Shown here one piece after another: positions 40,573-49,724 of a DNA stretch of 64,000 nucleotides. The stretch spans positions 558,001-622,000 of the forward strand of contig NC_008816.1 of NCBI RefSeq assembly GCF_000015645.1, given 5' to 3'. A program made the position numbers and the translations under genes. How positions within the stretch are numbered: the stretch's first letter is position 1; each line of letters opens with the position of its first letter. Under the pieces are notes generated by a model. That model was given only the letters and a program-made list of their open reading frames with translations. It was not told where the DNA came from and ran no database searches. The stretch comes from Prochlorococcus marinus str. AS9601. Lineage in GTDB: Bacteria; Cyanobacteriota; Cyanobacteriia; PCC-6307; Cyanobiaceae.

Positions 40573-41544
40573 ATGAATACAGTAACAGAACTACTACAAC
40601 CAGTTGAAAATGATCTTGATGATCTTATTCTTGAACTGAAAAATTTAATTGGAGCTGGTCATCCAATTCTTCAAGCAGCAGCTGAACATCTTTTTAGTGC
40701 TGGGGGTAAAAGACTTAGACCCGGTATCGTCTTATTAATTTCAAAAGCTATATCTCCTGAATTTTGCTTGACAACGAAACATAAAAGACTTGCAGAAATA
40801 ACTGAGATGATTCATACAGCCTCTTTAGTCCATGATGATGTTGTTGATGAGGCATCTACAAGAAGAGGAGTTGATACAGTTCATAGCAGATTTAATACAA
40901 GAGTAGCTGTTTTGGCGGGTGACTTTTTATTCGCTCAAGCAAGTTGGCACCTAGCAAATCTTGACAATGTAAATGTAGTTAAATTACTTAGTAGAGTAAT
41001 AATGGATTTAGCAGAGGGTGAAATCAAACAAAATTTAAATAGATTTGATTCGGCTCAATCTTTTTCCAAATACATAAACAAAAGTTATTGTAAAACAGCA
41101 TCATTAATAGCCAATAGTTGCAAAGCAGCTGGAGTTTTGAGTGGGATTAATGACGAAAACTTAACTTCGCTGTACGATTTTGGCAAAAATATTGGTTTAG
41201 CATTCCAGGTTGTAGATGATATTCTTGATTTTACTGGAAATGATAAACAACTTGGAAAACCTGCTGTAAGTGATCTAGCTAGTGGTTATCTCACCGCCCC
41301 AGTTTTATATGCTTTAGAAGAAAATAAACAATTGTCAGTTCTTATAAACAGAGAACTTGCAGAAAAAGATGATTTAGATGATGCACTAAGTATCATCATG
41401 AACTCTAAAGCTATTGAAAGTTCTAGGAAACTAGCTGAGGATTTTGCAATACTTTCTAAAGAAGCTATAGTCTGGCTTCCTGATTCAGAATATAAAAGAG
41501 CTTTAATGGCTCTTCCAGAATTTGTTCTAAGCCGTATTTATTAG
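40573..41544 (+). CDS. sds: All-trans polyprenyl (solanesyl-type) diphosphate synthase
   Basis: This is a long-chain trans-prenyl synthase that makes the C40-C45 tail for plastoquinone. The 323-residue chain carries the first Asp-rich motif DDVVD (88-92) and the second DDILD (214-218), plus GGKRLRP (44-50). The small residues before the first motif (HTASLVH) leave room for a long product, consistent with solanesyl chains. I choose ATG 40573 because GAGG lies about 7 bp upstream; an in-frame GTG at 40561 would add four residues. Chain length cannot be fixed from sequence alone. Confidence 0.9.
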   Translation: MNTVTELLQPVENDLDDLILELKNLIGAGHPILQAAAEHLFSAGGKRLRPGIVLLISKAISPEFCLTTKHKRLAEITEMIHTASLVHDDVVDEASTRRGVDTVHSRFNTRVAVLAGDFLFAQASWHLANLDNVNVVKLLSRVIMDLAEGEIKQNLNRFDSAQSFSKYINKSYCKTASLIANSCKAAGVLSGINDENLTSLYDFGKNIGLAFQVVDDILDFTGNDKQLGKPAVSDLASGYLTAPVLYALEENKQLSVLINRELAEKDDLDDALSIIMNSKAIESSRKLAEDFAILSKEAIVWLPDSEYKRALMALPEFVLSRIY

Positions 41545-41637
41545 ATCTTTTAGAATAAATCTTTGAGCTAAATTAATATTAAAATTTTTGAAAACCTTAA
41601 TTTTTTCGACTAAATTTATTAAGCATAGATTTATTTA

Positions 41638-43620
41638 ATGTCATTAGATAAAAAAAATTCAATCAATAACATACTTGAAGAAAAGAGAATTTTCCTTCCA
41701 TCAAAAAAATTTGCAGAAAACTCAAATATTAGTACTCAAGAAGAATTACTAAGTCTAAAAAAACAAGCATCAAATAATCCTATTCAATTTTGGGAATCTT
41801 TTGCAAAATCGGAACTAGATTGGTTTGAGCCATTTCAAACTGTATTAGATAACGAAAATGCGCCCTTTTTTAAATGGTTCAAAGAAGGGAAACTCAATAT
41901 TACATATAACTGCTTAGATAGACACATTAAGAGAGGGCTTGGAGGAAAGACCGCACTTATATGGGAGGGCGAACCCGGAGATAGCAAAAAATACACTTAC
42001 GAAGAACTTCTAAAAGAGGTATGTAAAGCAGCTAATGCATTAAAAGCAATTGGTGTAAAAAAAGGAGATTTGGTTTGTATTTATATGCCGATGATTCCTG
42101 AAGCAATGTTTGCGATGTTAGCTTGTGCAAGAATTGGTGCTCCTCATTCAGTTGTCTTCGGAGGATTTTCTTCAGAAGCTTTAAAAGATAGGTTAATTGA
42201 TGGAAACGCCAGATTTGTTATTACTGCTGATGGTGGCTTTAGAAAAGATAAGGTGATTGAACTTAAGAAAGCAGTTGATGCGGCCATTGAAAGTGGGGCA
42301 GATAAAGTTGTTGAAAAAGTCGTTGTTGTTCAACGATCTCAAAAACAAATTTCGATGATTGATGATAGAGATTTTTGGTGGCACGAATTATTAAAAGATC
42401 AAAAAGATCATTGTGAACCAGAAATAATGAATAGCGAAGATAGACTTTTTATTCTTTATACTTCAGGCTCTACTGGAAAGCCCAAAGGTGTAGTTCACAC
42501 TACAGGTGGATACAATCTTTGGTCCCATTTGACATTTAAATGGATTTTTGACTTAAAAGATGACGATATTTACTGGTGTACTGCTGATGTTGGTTGGATT
42601 ACAGGTCATAGTTACATAGTTTATGGGCCTTTATCCAATGGTGCTACAACCTTAATGTATGAGGGAGTGCCAAGACCCTCAAATTTGGGAGCTTTTTGGG
42701 AGATTGTTCAAAAATATAAGGTTTCTATTTTTTATACTGCACCAACAGCAATAAGGGCATTTATGAAGTCTGGGCGTGAAATACCCGATAAATATAATTT
42801 GGAGAGTCTTAGACTTTTGGGCACTGTTGGAGAACCAATTAATCCTGAAGCATGGATGTGGTACAAGGATGTTATTGGTAAAGATAAATGCCCTATTGTT
42901 GATACTTGGTGGCAAACTGAGACTGGTGGAGTGATGATAAGTCCCTTGCCTGGAGTCGTTGCTACAAAGCCAGGTTCCGCCACTTTCCCTCTGCCAGGAA
43001 TCGAAGTTGAAATTGTCGATAAGAATGGAGATAAGGTTAAGGAGAACGAGGGTGGCTATTTAATTATTAAGAAACCTTGGCCAGGAATGATGAGAACAAT
43101 TCACGGAAACTCAGAGAGATATTTGGAGAGTTATTGGGAATATATTACCTTTAAAGGAGAAAAAAATGTTTATTTTGCTGGAGATGGAGCACGCATTGAT
43201 GAAGATGGATATATATGGATTATGGGCAGAGTTGATGATGTCATAAGTGTTTCAGGACATCGGTTAGGAACAATGGAAATAGAATCTGCTTTGGTAAGTC
43301 ATAAATCAGTTGCAGAGTCTGCAGTCGTTGGCAAAAAAGATGATTTAAAAGGTGAAGTTATAGTCGCTTTTGTATCTCTAGAGAAAGATGTGAAAAGTTC
43401 TTCAGAATTAGTAGAGAATTTAAAGAATCATGTTGTTAATGAAATTGGAATTATCGCAAAGCCTGAAAAAATTATAATTTCTGACTCTCTTCCGAAAACA
43501 CGTAGTGGAAAAATTATGAGGCGAATTTTAAGATCTTTGGCTGCTGGAGAAAAAATTAGTGGTGATATTAGCACTCTTGAAGATAGTTCTGTTTTGGAAA
43601 AGCTGAAAGAATTATCCTAA
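41638..43620 (+). CDS. acs: Acetyl-CoA synthetase
   Basis: Acs activates acetate to acetyl-CoA via acetyl-AMP. The 660-residue adenylate-forming enzyme has the P-loop-like [11 protein letters not shown] (274-284), the TWWQTETGG block near 425 and the catalytic Lys625 in RSGKIMRR, a site commonly acetylated for control. All domains are complete. A 93-bp AT-rich gap precedes it. Its stop overlaps that of the convergent DUF1350 gene by 4 bp. Confidence 0.96.
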   Translation: MSLDKKNSINNILEEKRIFLPSKKFAENSNISTQEELLSLKKQASNNPIQFWESFAKSELDWFEPFQTVLDNENAPFFKWFKEGKLNITYNCLDRHIKRGLGGKTALIWEGEPGDSKKYTYEELLKEVCKAANALKAIGVKKGDLVCIYMPMIPEAMFAMLACARIGAPHSVVFGGFSSEALKDRLIDGNARFVITADGGFRKDKVIELKKAVDAAIESGADKVVEKVVVVQRSQKQISMIDDRDFWWHELLKDQKDHCEPEIMNSEDRLFILYTSGSTGKPKGVVHTTGGYNLWSHLTFKWIFDLKDDDIYWCTADVGWITGHSYIVYGPLSNGATTLMYEGVPRPSNLGAFWEIVQKYKVSIFYTAPTAIRAFMKSGREIPDKYNLESLRLLGTVGEPINPEAWMWYKDVIGKDKCPIVDTWWQTETGGVMISPLPGVVATKPGSATFPLPGIEVEIVDKNGDKVKENEGGYLIIKKPWPGMMRTIHGNSERYLESYWEYITFKGEKNVYFAGDGARIDEDGYIWIMGRVDDVISVSGHRLGTMEIESALVSHKSVAESAVVGKKDDLKGEVIVAFVSLEKDVKSSSELVENLKNHVVNEIGIIAKPEKIIISDSLPKTRSGKIMRRILRSLAAGEKISGDISTLEDSSVLEKLKELS

Positions 43621-44339
43621 ATAGATTCATCAATTAAATTGGAAATTTTTTTTATAGTATTTCTTTTGAATTCATCATCAGCCCAGTCTCCCAAAAAATT
43701 TTCTCTTAGTCCTGCGCTTGCAATTATAGTGTGTGTACCTTTTAGCATTACCCCCTTAGAATTATCTTCTTTTCTTGCTTTCAGACAAGAAAATAAGTTA
43801 TCTGTTTGATCTAATTCGTCTTGGTTGAATTTTATTAGGAAGTTATTTTTTTGATTATATGTTTTTTCAATTAATCGCAAAGTTCTTTCAGGACTTGGGC
43901 TAAATTCACTGTTGAATTCTAATTTTTGAGAAATTTGTTTCAATAATGGAATTGATTTGTTAGCACTAAAATTATTAAAACTAATAGATATGAATTTTTC
44001 GCAATTTCTTCCGCCATCAGGAGAAATTAAATGAAGTTTACATCCTAGGCTATGACCAATTCTTATTGAAGGAATTGATGCTCCTATTCTCTTGGATAAA
44101 GATATTCGGCAATTCTTAAAATCTTTCCATGCTTTGATAGCAAGTTGTTGGTGATCAAATTGTGGTGTGTATTTATATGCATGTACTGCATAATTTTTAT
44201 TAATTAAACTCTCTATGAATCTTCTATAAGTTAAATCTGGCTTAGAAGCTAAATAACTTCCACCAATAAATTCAACAATTTTTTTTGGATTTGAAGGCCA
44301 ATAACAGAAATTGTTATATTGAAATTTTGTAAAAGTCAT
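43617..44339 (-). CDS. DUF1350 family alpha/beta-hydrolase-like protein
   Basis: This 240-residue soluble protein matches DUF1350, known from cyanobacteria and plants. It has [22 protein letters not shown]-type opening elements (WPSNP, FIGGSY), a strand-turn [12 protein letters not shown] that imitates the GxSxG nucleophile elbow with Ser in GHSLG, and a late [12 protein letters not shown] segment. The elbow suggests an esterase-like fold, but the substrate is unknown. It converges on acs, overlapping by 4 bp, and is divergent from the exonuclease gene, 116 bp away. Confidence 0.8.
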   Translation of the reverse strand: MTFTKFQYNNFCYWPSNPKKIVEFIGGSYLASKPDLTYRRFIESLINKNYAVHAYKYTPQFDHQQLAIKAWKDFKNCRISLSKRIGASIPSIRIGHSLGCKLHLISPDGGRNCEKFISISFNNFSANKSIPLLKQISQKLEFNSEFSPSPERTLRLIEKTYNQKNNFLIKFNQDELDQTDNLFSCLKARKEDNSKGVMLKGTHTIIASAGLRENFLGDWADDEFKRNTIKKISNLIDESI

Positions 44340-44455
44340 CTTTCATAAGCTAAAAATGTTTCAAAAAATATTTTCTAGGCTGTTTTTTAATTTATATTAA
44401 TTTAAAAGAAATATTTATTAAATGCGTCAAGATAAATGAAAGTATTTTGAGTTAA

Positions 44456-45235
44456 TTGGAACTATTTAACAAAAAAGAATTAAATCAATTGGATTTTCTT
44501 CATGATCAAATTAACACCAATCCCTCTGAAGAGAGAGTAACGAATAAAAATAAAAAAATTGAAAAAATTTTAATTCTTGATACTGAAACAACAGGTTTAG
44601 ACGAAAATAAAGATGAAGTGATAGAAATAGGTTGCATCTTATTTGATGTGTCTTTTAAATGTGTACTTTCACAAGTTTCTTTTTTATTTCCAGTTAATAA
44701 TAATGAAGCCGAACATGTAAATGGTATATCTGCAGAAGTAACTAATATCTCTCAACCATGGGAAGATGGATTGAATTTCTTTCTAAAACTTGTTGATTCT
44801 TCAGATTTTATAGTTGCTCATAATGTGGAGTTTGATAAGAAATGGTTTGGAAAAGGAAGATTACCTAAGCTTAATAAGAAATGGATATGTAGTTTAGAGG
44901 ATATTAATTGGTCTTTTCAAAAATCACTAAAAACAAGACCTTCAGTAACTGATCTAGCCTTATCTTTTTCAATACCAGTTTGGAATTTACATAGAGCTTT
45001 ATCTGATTGCTTTTACTTATCTGAGGTCTTCAAAAAATGCGACAACTTAGAGGAACTTTTACTTAAAGCTACTGAACCGAGGTTTTTATACAAGGCTTTG
45101 GTTAGTTATGAAGATAGGTCTTTACCTAAAAATGCAGGGTTCAAATGGAATAGTCCTGTGCAAGGAGCTTGGTCAAGAAAATTAACTACTGATGAGGCAA
45201 AAAATCTTGATTTTAGAGTTGAGATTTTGAATTAA
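44456..45235 (+). CDS. DEDD 3'-5' exonuclease (DnaQ-like)
   Basis: This 259-residue protein has an RNase T/DnaQ exonuclease domain (about 36-200). Metal-binding residues are Asp42 and Glu44 (LDTETTGLD), the Asp in VAHNVEFDKKW and the His/Asp pair in NLHRALSDC, the full DEDDh set. A 60-residue C-terminal extension with FKWNSPVQGAWSRKL follows, which I do not recognise. It is not fused to a polymerase, so it may act in proofreading, repair or RNA trimming. The start is TTG at 44456. Confidence 0.85.
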   Translation: MELFNKKELNQLDFLHDQINTNPSEERVTNKNKKIEKILILDTETTGLDENKDEVIEIGCILFDVSFKCVLSQVSFLFPVNNNEAEHVNGISAEVTNISQPWEDGLNFFLKLVDSSDFIVAHNVEFDKKWFGKGRLPKLNKKWICSLEDINWSFQKSLKTRPSVTDLALSFSIPVWNLHRALSDCFYLSEVFKKCDNLEELLLKATEPRFLYKALVSYEDRSLPKNAGFKWNSPVQGAWSRKLTTDEAKNLDFRVEILN

Positions 45236-45265
45236 TATTTATTTAATTTTTGACTAAGAAAATAT

Positions 45266-45679
45266 TTAGTGCATCTTGCAAGGCATCCATTTATTACCCA
45301 TTTTATGTGCTCCAATACATCCGTATTTTGAAGCAGCCTTTTCAGCTTCTTGTTTAGTGTTAAAAAGATCTGACATCATATTTTCATTATTTGAATTTGA
45401 AATTTGTTTGGAATGATTATGATGAGAATTAGGTGAATACTCCCATATCCCCATAGTAGTAACACCGGCAGAGATAATTCCCATCCCGACTACTGATAAA
45501 TTGACTATTCCCATTGCGACTGCACCAAAAGAAAATACACCCATTGGGACTACCCCTATACTTATTACTCCCATTGGCACTATTCCTATTGAAACTATAC
45601 CAAGAGGTGCTATTCCAAAAGCAATTTTTTTTGGTTTTGTTCCGCAATGTTGATTCTCTTTACTTTTATTAATTCCCAA
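45266..45679 (-). CDS. DUF3721 protein with pentapeptide-like hydrophobic repeats
   Basis: This 137-residue protein has two unlike halves. From about residue 22 to 81 it is a run of about twelve five-residue units of the form G-hydrophobic-x-(S/P/A)-(I/M/F/L), for example GIVSI, GIVPM, GVISI, GVVPM. The period resembles pentapeptide-repeat beta-helices but is far more hydrophobic. After a His/Asn linker, residues 105-137 match DUF3721, a short Cys-containing domain of marine picocyanobacteria (YGCIGAHKMGNKWMPC). The start is TTG at 45679. The function is unknown; it may be a membrane-associated, metal- or redox-responsive protein. Confidence 0.75.
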   Translation of the reverse strand: MGINKSKENQHCGTKPKKIAFGIAPLGIVSIGIVPMGVISIGVVPMGVFSFGAVAMGIVNLSVVGMGIISAGVTTMGIWEYSPNSHHNHSKQISNSNNENMMSDLFNTKQEAEKAASKYGCIGAHKMGNKWMPCKMH

Positions 45680-45777
45680 TAGTTTTTCTAAATGTTAAAT
45701 TAAAATTGTCTCACAAAATAACCAATCAAAGATTAATTTCTAGATGAATTAAAAATTTTGAATTATTTTTTAGAACT

Positions 45778-47058
45778 TTGAATAACTTAAAAAACCTAAG
45801 AGGAACAGTAGACCTATTTCCTGATCAATTAATAAAGTGGCAAAACGTTGAAAAAATTTTATTAGAGCAGCTCTCTAGAGCATCCATCAAAGAAATAAGA
45901 ACACCAATATTGGAAATGACCGAATTATTTATAAGAGGAATTGGTGAAGGAACAGATGTTGTCAGTAAGGAAATGTATACATTTCTTGATAGGGGGGAGA
46001 GGTCTTGCACTCTAAGACCTGAAGGAACAGCCTCAGTCGCACGAGCGTTAATACAAAACGGAATATCTTCTAATCCTATTCAAAAACTTTGGTACATGGG
46101 TCCTATGTTTCGATACGAAAGACCTCAAGCTGGCAGGCAAAGACAGTTTCATCAATTAGGTGTTGAGTTTATAGGACATGATTCAGTTAGAAGTGATGTT
46201 GAAATTATTGCTTTAGCTTGGGATATATTACGCAAATTAGGAATAAAAGAACTCAATCTTGAAATAAATACGTTAGGTGATACTAATGACAGATCAAATT
46301 TTCAAAAATCTTTTTTAAAATGGTTAGAAACAAATAAAGATTCTCTAGATTTAGATTCTCAGAATAGAATTTCTAAAAACCCTTTGAGGATTTTGGACTC
46401 AAAGAATATTCAAACTAAAAAAGTTCTTGAAAATGCACCAAGATTATTTAATTTTTTATCTGAAAAAAGTCATAACAGATATTTAGACTTAAAAAGACAA
46501 TTAGAGGTTTTAAAAATACCTTATGTAGAAAATTTTAATCTTGTAAGAGGTTTAGATTACTACACTCATACAGCTTTTGAAATTACTAGTGGGGCTTTGG
46601 GCTCCCAAGCTACAGTTTGCGGAGGAGGGAGATACGACGATTTAATAAAACAAATGGGAGGGCCAAACACTCCTGCAATTGGTTTCGCTATTGGTTTAGA
46701 AAGATTAATTTTACTCGCAGGAAAAGAGCTTGAAATTCCAAGAAATACTGATATCTATATCATTAATAAAGGCTTAGTTGCTGAATCATTAGCAATGGAT
46801 TTATCAAGAAAATTAAGAAATTACGATTTGTTAGTTGAGTTAGATTTAAGCGGAGCCTCATTCTCTAAGCAATTTAAAAAGGCAAATAAACTTAAATCTA
46901 AAAGTATTATTGTTATTGGTGAGGATGAGGCAGTTAATGGGGAATTTATTATAAGGCTCTTTGATCAATCGGGTAATGGGAATGAAGAGGAGGTTATATC
47001 TTTTGAGAATGATATTAAATTAGAAAATTGGATAAACAATAACTTACTTGTAAAGTGA
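45778..47058 (+). CDS. hisS: Histidyl-tRNA synthetase
   Basis: HisS charges tRNA-His. The 426-residue class II enzyme has motif 2 with FRYERPQAGRQRQFHQ, the histidine-A box RGLDYYTHTAFEI, motif 3 GFAIGLERL and a C-terminal anticodon-binding domain. The start is TTG at 45778. It is divergent from the DUF3721 gene (98 bp) and overlaps a small downstream gene. Confidence 0.96.
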   Translation: MNNLKNLRGTVDLFPDQLIKWQNVEKILLEQLSRASIKEIRTPILEMTELFIRGIGEGTDVVSKEMYTFLDRGERSCTLRPEGTASVARALIQNGISSNPIQKLWYMGPMFRYERPQAGRQRQFHQLGVEFIGHDSVRSDVEIIALAWDILRKLGIKELNLEINTLGDTNDRSNFQKSFLKWLETNKDSLDLDSQNRISKNPLRILDSKNIQTKKVLENAPRLFNFLSEKSHNRYLDLKRQLEVLKIPYVENFNLVRGLDYYTHTAFEITSGALGSQATVCGGGRYDDLIKQMGGPNTPAIGFAIGLERLILLAGKELEIPRNTDIYIINKGLVAESLAMDLSRKLRNYDLLVELDLSGASFSKQFKKANKLKSKSIIVIGEDEAVNGEFIIRLFDQSGNGNEEEVISFENDIKLENWINNNLLVK

Positions 47059-47348
47059 TGTTCTTGAAAATAGTGATAATTTTTCTTTTTATAATTATTT
47101 CTTTTAATTTAAGGAATTTTCTTAAATTAAATAGAAAACAAAAAGTTTTTAATTCTAAAAAAATAACAACTTTTAATAAAAAGAATCTTAATAATTGGAT
47201 GAATTTAACTAAAAAAGAAAGATATAACTTAACAAAACAAGATTCTCTTAACTACATGGATAAAAGAAAACTTTTATTAGACGAAATTAGAAATGAATAT
47301 AAGAAAATATCTAGAAAAAATTCTGAGGGGAACATTAAGAAAAAATAA
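47055..47348 (+). CDS. Small single-pass membrane protein, unknown
   Basis: This 97-residue protein begins with one hydrophobic helix (about 2-20) and continues as a highly basic, Lys/Asn-rich tail, so a membrane anchor with a cytoplasmic basic domain is likely. I recognise no family. GTG at 47055 overlaps hisS by 4 bp; the next codon is ATG (47058) and may be the true start. Co-transcription with hisS is likely. Confidence 0.65.
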   Translation: MMFLKIVIIFLFIIISFNLRNFLKLNRKQKVFNSKKITTFNKKNLNNWMNLTKKERYNLTKQDSLNYMDKRKLLLDEIRNEYKKISRKNSEGNIKKK

Positions 47349-47350
47349 TT

Positions 47351-47650
47351 ATGGAAAATTACTGGACTTCTAATAAACCTATAAATGGATTAAGACATTT
47401 TGTTTTAGTAAATGAGACTAAAGAAAAAGGAGATATTAGTTTTTTAATGGTTTCTGCCCTTGATTCTGAAATTAACTTAAAAACTACTTATGAAGAATTA
47501 ATAAATAGTGGAAATTGGCAGAAGGGTTTTATCAATCTTTCAAAGCATCAATCGATTACAAAAGAATACGTTAACTATAAATCCATCAATAAAGGAAAGG
47601 GTATCGATGAGATATTCATTAATGAAGATTCTTTATTTAATATTTCTTAA
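47351..47650 (+). CDS. Small Trp-containing protein, possibly TIGR02450/DUF2389 family
   Basis: This is a 99-residue soluble protein. The opening YWTSNKPINGLRHFVLVN, then a conserved-looking SFLMVSALDS and closing NWQKGF, follow the layout of the small cyanobacterial tryptophan-rich family (WTS-x-P-x-G-x-RHF, later W-x-x-G). Its role is unknown. It begins 2 bp after the previous gene, so hisS, the membrane protein and this gene form one unit. Confidence 0.65.
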   Translation: MENYWTSNKPINGLRHFVLVNETKEKGDISFLMVSALDSEINLKTTYEELINSGNWQKGFINLSKHQSITKEYVNYKSINKGKGIDEIFINEDSLFNIS

Positions 47651-47786
47651 TTTGATATAAATCTTTCAAATCTCTTTTCTTCGTAAATACTAGGTTTTTT
47701 GTGACTTAATAATTATTTAAAAGTTTTACCCCTTTCAAAAAAATAAAATTAACGTTATCAAGGATTAATTATATTTACTTAATTCA

Positions 47787-48020
47787 ATGTTAGGGGATAT
47801 GTGGAGCCCATCTGAGTTGACCTCTGAAAAACTGGGAATAACTGAAATTAAACTTACTTTTTTACGTGAAAATGGAATACTCAAGCCTGGGATTCATTGG
47901 AAAAGCTCTCCACTCGGTCAGAAAAAACCTTGGAAACCCAAAGCTCTTTACAATGTAAAAATGTGCAGAGAAATAATTAATAAATTTTATTCTGAAGAAA
48001 ACTATAATATCGCAGCCTAA
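47787..48020 (+). CDS. Small helix-turn-helix-like protein
   Basis: This 77-residue basic protein reads like a compact winged-helix of the excisionase or MerR-N type: SPSELTSEKLGITEIKL..FLRENGILKPGIHW (in pieces, residues 7-38) gives a helix, a turn and a recognition helix followed by a strand, then WKPKALYNVKMCREIINKF. DNA binding is an inference from pattern, not from a database match. It stands 136 bp after its nearest plus neighbour and about 550 bp before pcbA. Confidence 0.65.
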   Translation: MLGDMWSPSELTSEKLGITEIKLTFLRENGILKPGIHWKSSPLGQKKPWKPKALYNVKMCREIINKFYSEENYNIAA

Positions 48021-48064
48021 AAAATGATATTATCCTGATTAATTTGGGAAAATATATAAAATAT

Positions 48065-48241
48065 TCATTCGATTAGATTCTCATCCTTACACTCAATAAG
48101 AGTGTTTTGCAAAGTTGGATATAAGTTAATCATATTTATGTATTGTTTCGATTTTCTGTAAGATTTTGCAGCCTTTTTGTAATGAACTTCAGATTTCATT
48201 TCTAGTGAAAATTTTCTAGAAGACTCTTGAGAAGTAGTCAT
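48065..48241 (-). CDS. 58-residue small protein, unknown
   Basis: This is a short open frame from ATG 48241 to TGA 48065. The product begins MTTSQESSRKFS and continues with a helical, Lys/Tyr-rich core (HYKKAAKSYRKSKQYINMI) and an acidic tail ending DENLIE. The composition is protein-like and no gene lies on the other strand. It is divergent from pcbA. I recognise no family, and ribosome-binding evidence is weak. Confidence 0.55.
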   Translation of the reverse strand: MTTSQESSRKFSLEMKSEVHYKKAAKSYRKSKQYINMINLYPTLQNTLIECKDENLIE

Positions 48242-48572
48242 AATATTAGATGTCTTATCCCATATTTAATAATTGTTTGAAAATGAGGCAATAACCTCCA
48301 TGGTGTAATGAAACAAAACATCGTTGTAATGTCAGCAAAATGAAATTTATTTGACTTATTTAAATTTAAAAATACTGGTTTATTTGATAGAACTTATATC
48401 TCTGAGAATAATTTTTCTTCATTAAATCTACCTTCTTTACTCTTGTCTTGCCCTGCGAATAATTTTTGTTTAGTAATAGTTAGGATTAATAACCTTTACA
48501 ATTTTGTTATGAATTCAACTGTTTGGTGAAATATAAAGTATTCTCAAAACGTTTAAGCTAATCAATTCCTAA
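48242..48572. promoter_or_regulatory. 331-bp upstream region of pcbA
   Basis: This is the largest gene-free stretch in the window. It is AT-rich, with no tRNA and no clear hairpin. Two copies of TGTAATG (48304-48310 and 48325-48331) lie exactly 21 bp apart, two helical turns, on the same strand. A TTTACA (48495-48500) and a TATAAA (48532-48537) are loose promoter-like boxes but are not correctly spaced with each other. The region should carry the pcbA promoter, since pcbA has no plus-strand gene close upstream. Confidence 0.5.
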
Positions 48573-49631
48573 ATGCAAACCTATGGAAATCCAGATACTA
48601 CCTATGGATGGTGGGCTGGTAATTCAGGTGTAGCAAATCGCTCAGGAAAATTCATTGCTGCTCATGTAGCTCATGCAGGATTAATTGTTTTCTGGGCGGG
48701 TGCATTCACCCTTTTTGAACTTTCACGATTTGACCCAAGCGTCCCAATGGGTCATCAACCTCTAATCGTTCTTCCTCACTTAGCAACTCTTGGAATAGGG
48801 TTTGATGCTAATGGTGTTGCGATGGGAGATACTAAACCTGTTCTAGCGATAGCAATAGTTCACTTAGTTTCTTCTATGGTTTTAGCAGCCGGAGGACTTT
48901 TACACTCTTTACTTCTTCCTGGAAATCTAGAAGATTCTGATGTAGCAAGAGCTAGAAAATTCAATATTGAATGGGATAATCCAGACAAATTGACATTTAT
49001 TCTTGGTCACCATCTAATTATTCTTGGTTTCGCAGTTATTGCTTTTGTCGAATGGGCAAGAGTGCATGGAATTTATGATCCAGCTATTGGTTCTGTAAGA
49101 CAGGTTGAGTATGAATTAAATTTGGCCAAAATTTGGAATCACCAAACAGACTTTTTGACTATTGATAGCCTTGAAGAAGTAATGGGAGGTCATGCTTTCC
49201 TCGCTTTCGTTGAGATCACTGGTGGTGCTTGGCATATTGCTACTAAGCAAGTTGGTGAATATACCAAATTCAAAGGTAAAGGACTTCTCTCTGCAGAAGC
49301 TGTTCTCTCATGGTCATTAGCTGGAATAGGTTGGATGGCTATTATTGCAGCTTTCTGGAGTGCAGCTAACACAACAGTTTATCCAACTGAATTCTTTGGT
49401 GAACCACTTGAATTGAAGTTTAGTATTTCGCCTTATTGGGTAGATACAGTTGATCTTCCTGATGGTGAGTACACTTCAAGGGCATGGTTAGCTAATGTTC
49501 ATTACTATTTTGGATTCTTCTTTATTCAAGGTCATCTATGGCACGCTTTAAGAGCACTAGGCTTTGATTTCAAGAGAGTTACAAATGCTATCAGTAATAT
49601 TGATAGTGCAACAGTTACTCTTAAAGATTAA
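48573..49631 (+). CDS. pcbA: Divinyl chlorophyll a/b-binding antenna protein Pcb
   Basis: Pcb proteins are the thylakoid light-harvesting antenna of Prochlorococcus, related to CP43 and IsiA. The 352-residue protein has six membrane helices with chlorophyll-ligating His residues (for example [29 protein letters not shown]). Marks include the start [15 protein letters not shown] and the closing [12 protein letters not shown]. It lacks the large lumenal loop of true CP43, as expected for Pcb. The gene is monocistronic, with a long upstream region and a strong terminator. By conserved gene order it should be the single pcbA of high-light strains. Confidence 0.95.
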   Translation: MQTYGNPDTTYGWWAGNSGVANRSGKFIAAHVAHAGLIVFWAGAFTLFELSRFDPSVPMGHQPLIVLPHLATLGIGFDANGVAMGDTKPVLAIAIVHLVSSMVLAAGGLLHSLLLPGNLEDSDVARARKFNIEWDNPDKLTFILGHHLIILGFAVIAFVEWARVHGIYDPAIGSVRQVEYELNLAKIWNHQTDFLTIDSLEEVMGGHAFLAFVEITGGAWHIATKQVGEYTKFKGKGLLSAEAVLSWSLAGIGWMAIIAAFWSAANTTVYPTEFFGEPLELKFSISPYWVDTVDLPDGEYTSRAWLANVHYYFGFFFIQGHLWHALRALGFDFKRVTNAISNIDSATVTLKD

Positions 49632-49655
49632 TTTTCAAATTTTCTTACCAATATC

Positions 49656-49688
49656 AAAAGGCTCCTCTTATCGGAGCCTTTTTTATTT
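49656..49688 (+). terminator. Rho-independent terminator after pcbA
   Basis: An inverted repeat AAAAGGCTCC (49656-49665) pairs perfectly with GGAGCCTTTT (49673-49682) around a 7-nt loop, followed by a T-rich run. It begins 25 bp after the pcbA stop. It is the clearest intrinsic terminator in the window, which fits a heavily transcribed single gene. Confidence 0.92.
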
Positions 49689-49724
49689 GAAAAATTTTGT
49701 TTATTAATTTAAATTTAGAATTAT

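Noticed and set aside
45440-45620. Repeated DNA in the DUF3721 gene as a possible minisatellite
   Set aside because: The repeat is visible mostly at protein level; codons vary between units, so it is a protein repeat, not recent DNA duplication.
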